From the IMG/VR virus record IMGVR_UViG_3300017764_000133, positions 1 through 22,131 of that record: DNA of 22,131 bases; one strand, 5' to 3'. Position 1 is the first letter of the stretch. Each line of letters begins with the position of its first letter. The notes under the pieces are model-generated. The model had not been told where the DNA came from. It saw only the letters and a list, made by a program, of their open reading frames with translations, and made no database searches. Both the position numbers and the translations under genes were made by a program. Positions 1 to 7,353 of this stretch are shown in pieces. The stretch comes from a virus.

Positions 1-1
1 A

Positions 2-265
2 TATGACCCAGCTAATGAATCATATTTTAAAAGTTTTATGGTTGAAACAAAACCAAGAACTTCTTTAATTTATATTATACATCATGCTGATATGATGGCT
101 GCAAGAGTTGAATTTGAAAAAGAATGGTTACATACATTTAAAAGTAGTGTGGATGAGCCAAAAAAGAATTATACATTGAAGTCAAATAAAAAAACAAGCA
201 CTAAATCTAAAGCTTTAAATACTATAAAAAGCGAAGGACTTAAAAATTTATTTGATAAATTATGA
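2..265 (+). CDS. C-terminal fragment of a probable HD-domain phosphohydrolase (5' end outside window)
   Basis: The reading frame is open from base 2, so the gene begins before the window and only its last 87 codons are present. A Met at 38 is in frame but probably internal, because the coding sense continues upstream of it (YDPANESYFKSF). The segment SLIYIIHHADMMAARVEFEK resembles the C-terminal helix of HD-superfamily hydrolases found in T4-like phages, where an H-x-A-D-M-M-A-x-R/Q-x-E motif closes the metal-binding fold. The HD pair itself would lie upstream and cannot be checked here. After this helix comes a lysine-rich tail (SNKKTSTKSKALNTIKS), likely disordered. The stop overlaps the next start (ATGA at 262-265), which suggests coupled translation. 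Substrate unknown; the family cleaves phosphate esters of nucleotides. The call rests on motif recognition only. Confidence 0.5.
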   Translation, partial: YDPANESYFKSFMVETKPRTSLIYIIHHADMMAARVEFEKEWLHTFKSSVDEPKKNYTLKSNKKTSTKSKALNTIKSEGLKNLFDKL

Positions 266-537
266 TAACAGCAATAGTAATACTGTCAATAATAGTCGTG
301 GTCCTAGGATTTACGACTATTAATCTATTACGTAAAAATGAAAAACAAGAAGATATTCTTTTAGGATATCTTAAATATTTAGATAATATATCTAGAGTAA
401 TCGAGGTTTCGGATGAAAAAATAAAAAAGATAGACATTAAGGGCTCATTTGAAGGTGATGATGAAATAGGATATTTCTTTAAATCAATTAAACAAATACA
501 AGAAATTCTTAATGATTTTAATATTAAAAAAATCTAA
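262..537 (+). CDS. Small single-pass membrane protein, function unknown
   Basis: This is a 91-residue protein. Residues 1-23 (MITAIVILSIIVVVLGFTTI plus NLL) form one uncleaved-looking transmembrane helix, followed directly by RKNEK, a positive stop-transfer-like stretch. The remaining ~65 residues are charged and probably helical (YLKYLDNISRVIEVSDEKIKKIDIKGSF, then an acidic EGDDEIGYFFKSIKQIQEIL), so I infer an N-out/C-in anchor with a cytoplasmic helical domain. The start overlaps the upstream stop and has no Shine-Dalgarno sequence, and the sigma-factor gene begins 6 bases after its stop. No family is recognised. A holin or membrane-associated regulator is possible, but nothing specific supports either. 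Confidence 0.75.
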   Translation: MITAIVILSIIVVVLGFTTINLLRKNEKQEDILLGYLKYLDNISRVIEVSDEKIKKIDIKGSFEGDDEIGYFFKSIKQIQEILNDFNIKKI

Positions 538-543
538 GAATAA

Positions 544-1353
544 ATGGATTACATAATTGAGAGGAATAAAAGAGAAAGAAAAGGAAGAGTATACTTTACT
601 AAAGAAACAGAAGCAGCAATTGTAAGATATAATAATTCCACAGACCCAGAAGAGAGAAGTAATATTTATCAAGACTATATCCACTATCCTTTTTATAAGC
701 TTACTCAAAATATAATCCATACTTTTAAATTTTATTATACTGAAGTTGAAAACCTAGAAGATCTACAACACGAGTTAATAACATTTTTACTATCTAAAAT
801 TCATAAATTTGATCCTACTAATGGTGCTAAAGCATATTCTTATTTTGGTACTATAGTAAAGAGATGGTTAATAGTATATAATACTAAAAACTATGGTAAA
901 AAAATTAAAAACATACAAATTACAGATTTAGCAAATTATTCCAATTTAGATGCATCAGAACCAGGATTTATTGTATCCCAAAAAATGGAAGATAGTATGG
1001 AAAAAGTTACACAAGGTGAATTTGAAGGTGATGAGTTATCTAATAAAGGTTATAAACATGAAGATAAATTATATATCTTTATAGATCAATTTGTTAGTTA
1101 TTGTACTGAAAGGATATATACTATTTTTCCTAAAGGGAATGATGCTCAAATAGCAGATGCGATTTTAGAATTATTTAGAAAAAGAGACAAAATTGATGTA
1201 TTTAATAAAAAAGCTCTTTACATCTATATTAGAGAGATGATTGATGTTAAAACTCCAAAAATAACAAAAATATCAAATGTTTTACATAAAATATTTAAGG
1301 AAAAATATATGTTTTATTTAGAACATGGATATTTTCCGGGCTTAAAAGGTTAA
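544..1353 (+). CDS. 55: gp55-like RNA polymerase sigma factor for late transcription
   Basis: This 269-residue protein resembles the T4 gp55 family, which replaces the host sigma factor on RNA polymerase and directs it to late promoters. Residues ~67-110 (VENLEDLQHELITFLLSKIH, then KFDPTNGAKAYSYFGTIVKR, W108) match sigma region 2: the acidic/leucine-rich helix that contacts the polymerase clamp, followed by the aromatic F-x-T/K-I-x-K-R-W segment that recognises and melts the -10 box. T4 gp55 is about 185 residues. This one carries an extra C-terminal part, including a helix-turn-helix-like stretch at ~235-255 (VKTPKITKISNVLHKIFKEK), and ends in YFPGLKG with no obvious acidic/hydrophobic clamp-binding tail as in T4 gp55. 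The first of three candidate late promoters lies 8 bases past its stop. The start follows an A-rich leader without a Shine-Dalgarno sequence. Confidence 0.8.
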   Translation: MDYIIERNKRERKGRVYFTKETEAAIVRYNNSTDPEERSNIYQDYIHYPFYKLTQNIIHTFKFYYTEVENLEDLQHELITFLLSKIHKFDPTNGAKAYSYFGTIVKRWLIVYNTKNYGKKIKNIQITDLANYSNLDASEPGFIVSQKMEDSMEKVTQGEFEGDELSNKGYKHEDKLYIFIDQFVSYCTERIYTIFPKGNDAQIADAILELFRKRDKIDVFNKKALYIYIREMIDVKTPKITKISNVLHKIFKEKYMFYLEHGYFPGLKG

Positions 1354-1360
1354 ATTAGTT

Positions 1361-1373
1361 ATATTTATAATAA
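1361..1373 (+). promoter_or_regulatory. Candidate phage late promoter (-10-like ATATTTATAA)
   Basis: ATATTTATAA occupies 1361-1370 and is followed by TAAAAC. It sits in the 25-base gap between the sigma-factor gene and the gene at 1379. The same 10-mer occurs in the other two long gaps. It contains TATAATAA (1366-1373), two mismatches from the T4 late box TATAAATA. If spaced as in T4, transcription would start at about the A of the ATG at 1379, giving a leaderless message. Confidence 0.65.
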
Positions 1374-1378
1374 AACTT

Positions 1379-1720
1379 ATGAGCCAACTAGATTCAATCG
1401 TATTTGGGGATAAAAAATTTTCTGATATATTAGAAGAAATTTATCTTAACCAAAAGAAAAAGTCGGAACAAGTAACAGCTTTAATTTCTGAATTAAAACC
1501 ATTAGTACAAGAAATAGGAGATGCTACTCTTATAGTGCCTTTAATTAAAGAGTATATGGAAATTGGTGTTAAAAATGATGACGCCTTAATTAAAATGGCT
1601 ACTATAATACAAAGAGTAGTTAATAACAGCGCAGGTGAAGATGCACTAGGTATTACAGAAGCAGAAAAAGAAGAATTACTAGCCGAAATGGAAAAAATAC
1701 AAATTAATAAAAAAGATTAA
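1379..1720 (+). CDS. Small acidic helical protein at the head of a late operon, function unknown
   Basis: This is a 113-residue, largely helical, acidic protein. It opens MSQLDSIVFGDKKFSDILEE and continues with a helix around YLNQKKKSEQVTALISELKP. A middle segment (ATLIVPLIKEYMEIGVKNDD) is followed by a charged C-terminus (EAEKEELLAEMEKIQINKKD). There is no signal peptide or membrane segment and I recognise no family. It is the first gene after a candidate late promoter, and its stop overlaps the start of the gp5-like gene (TAATG at 1718-1722). The position suggests a small virion component or an assembly helper for the hub/spike protein, but that is inference from context alone. Confidence 0.8.
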   Translation: MSQLDSIVFGDKKFSDILEEIYLNQKKKSEQVTALISELKPLVQEIGDATLIVPLIKEYMEIGVKNDDALIKMATIIQRVVNNSAGEDALGITEAEKEELLAEMEKIQINKKD

Positions 1721-2955
1721 TGTTAAGGATACTATCAGGGTTAAATTCCTTATATAGACTAGCACAAGCTAACCCTAAAGATGCAAATATTTTTGCAGCT
1801 AGGGTAATACATCCTATATTAGATGATAAAACAGAAGCAAAGGTTTTTAAAAAATATGGAGATTGGAGTTCCTTAGGTTGTTTATTTTTTGATAAAATAA
1901 ATAATCCTAATCCAAATCCTCAATTTGAAACAGACAATTTTGCAAGACCACTTTTTCCTAATATGTCTGCTATACCCTTAAAAAATGAAATTGTATATAT
2001 TATGTCTATGCCTAATAGTAATATACAATCAAATGTAAATGATGTAACATATTATTATTTCCAATCTATTAATATATGGAGTAGTACTCACCATAATGGT
2101 ATTCCAAATCCAATTAATAATAACGACACAATCCCAGAATCACAACAACAAGATTATCAACAAACTTCAACAGGTAATGTAAGAAGAGTAACTGATGGAA
2201 GTACTGAAATTAATTTAGGTGATACCTTTCAAGAACGTTTAGACGTAAGAAATCTTTTACCTTATGAAGGTGATTACATTTATCAAGGTAGATGGGGTAA
2301 TACTATAAGATTAGGTTCAACTGTAACAGATGCCCCAATTCCAAATCCTTGGTCTAATACAGGTGAAAATGGAGATCCTATAATGATTATAAAAAATGGA
2401 CAACATGACGAGGATACTAATCCTTGGGAACCCCAAGTTGAAGATATTAATACAGATTTATCAAGTGTTTATTTAACATCAACTCAGACATTACCTATTG
2501 ATGTAGCTAGTAAAAGTTATAATTCTTATTTTAATTCTCCTGTAGCAACTAATGAATTTGACAGTGAGCAAGTAGTAATCAATTCTGGTAGAATACTATT
2601 TAATGCTAAAAATGATAATATTTTATTAAGTTCATTTGATACAATTAATTTAAATTCTGTAAATAGTTTAAATATAGACACACCAAAAACAGTTATACAA
2701 TCAAAAGAAATATATTTAGGAGATAAATATGCTACTGAACCTGTAATATTAGGAGATACTTTTTTAGCTGATTTTGAAGATTTATTAAAAAAATTAGTAA
2801 AAATGTCTAAATCATTACAAACTCCAATATCGGAATTTCCACCTAAAAAACCAGTTGCAACATTAATACCTGATGCTACATCAGTACTATTACAATCTCA
2901 AAAAATGATTGGTAATATAAGAAAATATAAATCTACAGTAAGTAAAAGTAAATAA
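1720..2955 (+). CDS. gp5-like baseplate hub / tail spike protein lacking a lysozyme domain
   Basis: This 411-residue protein is probably the central spike or hub subunit below the tail tube. The N-terminal part has an OB-fold-like stretch (~75-130, around PLKNEIVYIMSMPNS). Residues 175-201 (DVRNLLPYEGDYIYQGRWGN followed by TIRLGST) match the conserved G-R-x-G-N-x-I-R-x-G-S motif of gp5-like proteins of T4-like phages, and GDPIMIIKNGQ follows at ~218-228. Residues ~289-345 alternate polar and hydrophobic positions (INLNSVNSLNIDTPKTVIQS, then KEIYLGDKYATEPVILGDTF), as in the intertwined beta-helix of T4 gp5 and VgrG spikes. The C-terminus is helical and lysine-rich. No region resembles the ~160-residue lysozyme domain of T4 gp5, so peptidoglycan cleavage would have to come from another protein. 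It overlaps both neighbours by one base (TAATG). Confidence 0.72.
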   Translation: MLRILSGLNSLYRLAQANPKDANIFAARVIHPILDDKTEAKVFKKYGDWSSLGCLFFDKINNPNPNPQFETDNFARPLFPNMSAIPLKNEIVYIMSMPNSNIQSNVNDVTYYYFQSINIWSSTHHNGIPNPINNNDTIPESQQQDYQQTSTGNVRRVTDGSTEINLGDTFQERLDVRNLLPYEGDYIYQGRWGNTIRLGSTVTDAPIPNPWSNTGENGDPIMIIKNGQHDEDTNPWEPQVEDINTDLSSVYLTSTQTLPIDVASKSYNSYFNSPVATNEFDSEQVVINSGRILFNAKNDNILLSSFDTINLNSVNSLNIDTPKTVIQSKEIYLGDKYATEPVILGDTFLADFEDLLKKLVKMSKSLQTPISEFPPKKPVATLIPDATSVLLQSQKMIGNIRKYKSTVSKSK

Positions 2956-4685
2956 TGGGTTTAGAAAAAGTAATAGGAAAACAAGTAGTTCAAATGATTA
3001 AGGATTCTGATAGAGTTCAAAAATCAGTTAGTCAAATGAAAGACAAATTGATTAAAGAATCTTTAACTGTACTAAAAAAAGCAGGAATAGATCCTGCTGC
3101 TTTACCTTTCGACCCTATAGCTGTATTAAATGGTAACGGTCCTGACGTAAATTCATTATTAACACCTGAAAATGTCTGTAGTATACCACCAATCCCAGCA
3201 GATAAAATAGAACCTGCAACTGCAGCTATAAGTAATGCTCAATCATCATTTGCTAATGTAATTGAAAATTCAAACAAATTAAAATCAGCATTAGTTGATT
3301 TACAAACTCCCTTAACTCAAATACAAACAACAGGAGAAAGTGTTGAAGGAATAGTAAACTCAGTTGATAATGCTGTAAAGGTAATTAAATCTATACCTAT
3401 CCCCACAGCTTTTGGAGCACCAGCAGTAGCTTTACCCGTAAAAGTATTAACTATATTATCTAGTTCATTAGTTAGATTAGATAAAATTATTGTTGCAGGT
3501 AAAGGTACAATTAGTTTTGTTTCACCTATGATTAAAAATGTATCTGGTGTATTAAATCAGACTATATCTGCTGTGGGTTCATTAGAACAAGCAGTACAAC
3601 CAGCATTAACAATGTTATCTTTAGTTAAATCTACATTAGAATTAGGAAACCAATGTCCTGATGTTAGTCAAGCAGATATTGATGATATTAATAATGATGT
3701 AGCTGGGGAATTAAATCAAGCTTTATTAGAATCTGGGGATTCATCTTTATTAGCAGTAAACTTAGAAGATGAAGAAGCTTTAATAGCAAGTTTTCCATTT
3801 GACTACAAAGGATTCTTATTAGAATTAGTATATAATCCTAGCAATGATTTCCCATTCCCATCAAGAAAAATAAGAGCAACAAGAGATTTTTCATCAAATC
3901 CAGAAGAAAATAGTGGTAGTATTTTTGTAAGAACTAAATTTAATACTCCTTTAGGAGAGGTAATATTATATAATGACCCCGGAGGACAAGCTAGATACTC
4001 ATATAGTACTTCTGTTGCTGTTTTAGTAAAAGAAATGAAATTTAAATTAGATAATTATCTAAAAGGAGTAAAATTATTAGCACTCCCAGCAGTTACATCT
4101 GGAGATGCTTCAATAGGAGGATCTGTTCGTGGAGGAGGCCAACCATTTGTACCATCTCCAGTAGCTCCAGCACCAAATATTATTCCACCAAACTTACCAG
4201 GAGGAAGTATAGATCCACCTAGTCCAACAGGAAGCTTAGATCCACCTTTACCACCAGCATACATATTTAGCGATCCAGATATTATTATACCAGAAGTAAC
4301 ACCTGCATCCCCTTATTTAGAAGGTACTTTTACAGTAATAAGACCTATAAAAATAAAAATGACTACATTTGGGGGTAATGGAGGTTTTTCTGATTCAACA
4401 GCATTTTTAAGAATTTTTAAAGAAGGAGCTTTATCATATAGTTATATGTTTGAATCTCAATTCGCAGATCAAATGGAAACTATAACTACTAAAAATAATC
4501 CTGTGGGGTATTATAATGGTAACCCACTTGACCCTGAATATTGGCCTATAACCCCAGGATATTTTAATGGTGGTTTACAAACTGGTACCGGTATTTTTAA
4601 ATTTACCTTAGAATTGACTAACTGGAATGGAGCACTTGGGGGTGGATCCGGGAACTTTGCGAAATTTGAAATAGAAGCACAATAA
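2955..4685 (+). CDS. Probable tail/baseplate structural protein: helical N-terminus, proline hinge, beta C-terminus
   Basis: This 576-residue protein is not assigned to a named family. Residues 1-60 are charged helix; ~80-240 are Ala/Ser/Val-rich amphipathic or hydrophobic helices (for example SIPIPTAFGAPAVALPVKVL and KTILSSSL-like runs), reminiscent of membrane-interacting or tape-measure-like segments. Residues ~282-375 form a globular-looking domain (YKGFLLELVYNPSNDFPFPS followed by RKIRATRDF). A Gly/Pro-rich linker at ~394-440 (VPSPVAPAPNIIPPNLPGGS) leads to a beta-rich C-terminal domain (~445-576: FTVIRPIKIKMTTFGGNGGF; SYSYMFESQFADQMETITT). It starts inside the stop of the gp5-like gene, so the two are probably translated together and may form one hub assembly. 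It is too short for a full T4-type tape measure. It ends the first late operon; a new candidate promoter follows. Confidence 0.65.
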   Translation: MGLEKVIGKQVVQMIKDSDRVQKSVSQMKDKLIKESLTVLKKAGIDPAALPFDPIAVLNGNGPDVNSLLTPENVCSIPPIPADKIEPATAAISNAQSSFANVIENSNKLKSALVDLQTPLTQIQTTGESVEGIVNSVDNAVKVIKSIPIPTAFGAPAVALPVKVLTILSSSLVRLDKIIVAGKGTISFVSPMIKNVSGVLNQTISAVGSLEQAVQPALTMLSLVKSTLELGNQCPDVSQADIDDINNDVAGELNQALLESGDSSLLAVNLEDEEALIASFPFDYKGFLLELVYNPSNDFPFPSRKIRATRDFSSNPEENSGSIFVRTKFNTPLGEVILYNDPGGQARYSYSTSVAVLVKEMKFKLDNYLKGVKLLALPAVTSGDASIGGSVRGGGQPFVPSPVAPAPNIIPPNLPGGSIDPPSPTGSLDPPLPPAYIFSDPDIIIPEVTPASPYLEGTFTVIRPIKIKMTTFGGNGGFSDSTAFLRIFKEGALSYSYMFESQFADQMETITTKNNPVGYYNGNPLDPEYWPITPGYFNGGLQTGTGIFKFTLELTNWNGALGGGSGNFAKFEIEAQ

Positions 4686-4700
4686 AAACTTAATAATTTA

Positions 4701-4713
4701 ATATTTATAAATA
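4701..4713 (+). promoter_or_regulatory. Candidate phage late promoter (contains exact TATAAATA)
   Basis: ATATTTATAA lies at 4701-4710 in the 30-base gap before the gene at 4716, and the overlapping TATAAATA at 4706-4713 is the exact T4 late -10 octamer. Its end is only 2 bases before the ATG, so T4-like spacing would place the transcript start at or just inside the coding region. The alternatives are a different spacing from T4 or an upstream -10 within TTTAATATTTA. Confidence 0.65.
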
Positions 4714-4715
4714 AA

Positions 4716-5069
4716 ATGAAGACATCAGCACTAAAATCAATAATAAAAGAAGCCGTTAAAGAGGCTATTCAAGAAGAATTGAAGGAAATTTTATTGGAAG
4801 CTGTTAAAACTCCAAAAGTTATAACTCAACCAACTTATACTCCTCCAATAATGGAAAGTAATACACCAAAACCACCACAAACACCTACAATGACTGCAGA
4901 AGCTAAAAGAGCAGCATATGAAAATATATTAGGTGACACAGCAGCTACTTTTAATAGTAGTAATGCACAAACATTTAGACCACAAGCTGGTATGGATGTA
5001 GCAAATGGTACTTTACCCCCTGGAGAAGTTGATATGAGTCAGATAGCAGGGCTAATGAGTAAAAAATAA
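4716..5069 (+). CDS. Small protein with N-terminal amphipathic helix, probable virion component, function unknown
   Basis: This is a 117-residue protein. Residues 1-31 form a strongly amphipathic helix with a repeating K/E-x-x pattern (KSIIKEAVKEAIQEELKEIL), suited to coiled-coil or surface binding. A Pro/Thr-rich disordered linker follows (~34-62: PKVITQPTYTPPIMESNTPK), then a short helical C-terminal part (TAEAKRAAYENILGDTAATF) ending in MSQIAGLMSKK. No in-frame Met occurs before residue ~46, so the start is fixed by the helix. It sits between a candidate late promoter and gp25, with the gp25 start 2 bases after its stop. The architecture would fit a small linker or chaperone of baseplate-wedge assembly, but this is a guess from shape and position. 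Confidence 0.75.
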   Translation: MKTSALKSIIKEAVKEAIQEELKEILLEAVKTPKVITQPTYTPPIMESNTPKPPQTPTMTAEAKRAAYENILGDTAATFNSSNAQTFRPQAGMDVANGTLPPGEVDMSQIAGLMSKK

Positions 5070-5071
5070 TA

Positions 5072-5479
5072 ATGGCAAGATTAATTCAAAGTAAAAATCC
5101 AATAGATCTTCAACCCAGTAGAGCGGTTGGGTTTGGTTTTCCTTTGAATGGAGATGCCGTTTTTGTACCAACATATACAACAAGAGAACAAACAAAAGCA
5201 AATTTATTAAACTATTTATTAACTAATAAAGGAGAAAGAGTATTTAGGCCTAATTTTGGTGCTAATTTAAGAGCTTTATTATTTGAAAATATAATAGATG
5301 CTTCAATAGATGATTTAGAATCACGAATACAAAATGATATAAGTTTTTTCTTTCCAAATGTTATAGTAAAAGAATTACAATTTAATAATGAACCTGATAG
5401 AAATGAAATTAATTTTACTCTTACATATGAAATTGCAAACTTAGGAATAACAGATAACTTAAATATATTAATACAATAA
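5072..5479 (+). CDS. 25: gp25-like baseplate wedge protein (GPW/gp25 family)
   Basis: This 135-residue protein is close to T4 gp25 in length (132). It belongs to the GPW/gp25 family, the wedge subunit that joins the baseplate to the tail sheath and shares its fold with VI-secretion TssE. Recognisable features are the N-terminal GFGFPLNG (20-27), the helix TTREQTKANLLNYLLTNKGE (36-55), and the family core GERVFRPNFG (54-63), equivalent to the E-P-R-x-P-x-F-G loop; the Glu and Arg are kept. LRALLFENIID follows, then a C-terminal beta part (IVKELQFNNEPDRNEINFTL). The old label of lysozyme for this family is not supported by structure. The stop overlaps the start of the gp6-like gene (TAATG), as expected for two wedge partners made together. 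Confidence 0.92.
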   Translation: MARLIQSKNPIDLQPSRAVGFGFPLNGDAVFVPTYTTREQTKANLLNYLLTNKGERVFRPNFGANLRALLFENIIDASIDDLESRIQNDISFFFPNVIVKELQFNNEPDRNEINFTLTYEIANLGITDNLNILIQ

Positions 5480-7341
5480 TGGCTAAATTAGAAAGAGATA
5501 TAAGATATATTGATAGGGATTTTAATACACTTAGAAATTCCCTTATACAATATTCTAAAACATATTTTCCAAATACCTACAATGACTTTACAGAAACATC
5601 AACTGGGATGTTATTTATGGAAATGGCTGCTTATGTTGGTGATGTATTATCTTTTTATTTAGATAATCAAATTCAAGAAACATTTATACAAAAAGCAAGA
5701 CAAACAACAAATTTATATGCTTTAGCTTATTCATTAGGTTATGTACCAAAAATAACTACGGTTGCATCTGTTGATTTAGATTTTTTCCAACAAGTCCCAG
5801 CAATATTAAGTGCAAGTGTTTATATTCCAGATTATAATTATGCTTTAATAATCCCAGAAAATACTCAAGTAACATCAAATACTGATAGTAGTCAAAAATT
5901 CTTAATAGAAGATGCTATTGATTTTTCTGCATCTAGTTCTTTAGACCCAACTATAGTATCAGTTTATCAAATATCAGGTGTTAATCCTACTTATTATTTA
6001 TTAAAGAAAACAAGAAAAGCTATATCTGCAACAGTAAATACTGAAACCTTTACATTTACTAATTCAATAAAATTTGATACTAGAACAATTAAAGCAGCTA
6101 ATATAATTGGTGTTTTAGATTGTACTGATACTAATGGAAATGAATGGTATGAGGTACCAAATTTAGCTCAAGAAAACGTATTTAACTCAATTAGAAATAC
6201 TAATACGAATGATCCTAACTATAGTTTAGATACAGAAGTACCTTATATATTAGAATTAAAAACAGTACAAAGAAGATTTGCTACTCGTTTTATGGACTCG
6301 GGTTCATTACAATTGCAATTTGGTGCCGGTAGTACTAGGTCAACAACAGAAGAAATTATACCTAATCCTGATAATGTAGGTTTAGGTTTACCATTTGAAA
6401 AAACAAAATTAACAACAGCTTTTTCACCTGTTAACTTTGTATTTACCAATACTTATGGCATTGCTCCTTATAATACTACTCTATCAGTAAGATATTTAAC
6501 TGGAGGTGGAGCAGCAGCTAATGTTGAAGCAGGATCTTTAACACAAGTAGATGATACTAATATTACATTTATAAATCCTAATTTATCTAATGCTACTTTA
6601 GCAAACCAAATATTTTCATCAGTTGCGAGTAATAATACTTTAGCAGCAGATGGTGGTATGGATGGAGATACAGTAGAAGAAATTAGACAAAATTCATTAG
6701 GTAATTTTCAAAATCAATTAAGAACAGTTACAACACAAGATTATTTAGTTAGAGCCTTATCTATGCCTGCTAATTTAGGTGTTATAGCTAAAGCACATGC
6801 TGAACCGCAAAAAATAGGTGACTATCAAGCCGGTGAATTACCAACAGTATTAGATTTATACATTTTATCTTATAATATAAATAAAAAATTAAGAACAGCA
6901 TCTGCATTATTAAAAAGAAATTTGCAAACATATTTATCTGAGTATAGAATGATAAATGATTCTATTAATATTAAAGATGCTTATATAATTAATATAGGAG
7001 TTAATTTTGATATTATAGTTGCTCCTAATTTTAATAATAGTGAAACTATTACAAAATGTATAGATTCATTAACTAGTTATTTTGCTATAGATAAATGGCA
7101 AATAAATGAACCTATTTTAATAAAAGATTTATTTATATTACTAGATAAAGTACAAGGTGTACAAACAGTTCAAAATGTAGAAGTAGTTAACCTAACAGGA
7201 TCAAGTTTAGGATATAGTGATTTTGCATATGATGTAAGTGGAGCTGAGATTGATAATGTAATTTATCCATCAATAGATCCAATGGTATTTGAATTAAAAT
7301 TCCCAAATCAAGATATTAAAGGTAGAGTAGTACCATTATAA
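5479..7341 (+). CDS. 6: gp6-like baseplate wedge protein (baseplate J-like)
   Basis: This 620-residue protein is comparable to T4 gp6 (660), the dimeric wedge subunit that forms the continuous inner ring of the baseplate and drives its change of shape at infection. The N-terminal section has the conserved gp6 pattern TETSTGMLFMEMAAYVGDVL (~38-57) followed by SFYLDNQIQETFIQKARQ and YALAYSLGYVPK. The middle is beta-rich. Residues ~388-427 (GGMDGDTVEEIRQNSLGNFQ, then NQLRTVTTQDYLVRALSMP) are the hallmark of the baseplate J/gp6 superfamily (E-x-x-R-x-x-A/S plus T-x-x-D-Y). The C-terminal domain includes LFILLDKVQGVQTVQNVEV. It lies directly after gp25, the usual gene pairing in contractile tails. 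No sign of interruption. Confidence 0.9.
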   Translation: MAKLERDIRYIDRDFNTLRNSLIQYSKTYFPNTYNDFTETSTGMLFMEMAAYVGDVLSFYLDNQIQETFIQKARQTTNLYALAYSLGYVPKITTVASVDLDFFQQVPAILSASVYIPDYNYALIIPENTQVTSNTDSSQKFLIEDAIDFSASSSLDPTIVSVYQISGVNPTYYLLKKTRKAISATVNTETFTFTNSIKFDTRTIKAANIIGVLDCTDTNGNEWYEVPNLAQENVFNSIRNTNTNDPNYSLDTEVPYILELKTVQRRFATRFMDSGSLQLQFGAGSTRSTTEEIIPNPDNVGLGLPFEKTKLTTAFSPVNFVFTNTYGIAPYNTTLSVRYLTGGGAAANVEAGSLTQVDDTNITFINPNLSNATLANQIFSSVASNNTLAADGGMDGDTVEEIRQNSLGNFQNQLRTVTTQDYLVRALSMPANLGVIAKAHAEPQKIGDYQAGELPTVLDLYILSYNINKKLRTASALLKRNLQTYLSEYRMINDSINIKDAYIINIGVNFDIIVAPNFNNSETITKCIDSLTSYFAIDKWQINEPILIKDLFILLDKVQGVQTVQNVEVVNLTGSSLGYSDFAYDVSGAEIDNVIYPSIDPMVFELKFPNQDIKGRVVPL

Positions 7342-7353
7342 TAAAAATTAATT

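Noticed and set aside
5072-5479. Lysozyme annotation for the gp25-like protein
   Set aside because: The historical label is not supported by the structure of the family; this is a wedge component and no catalytic motif is visible.
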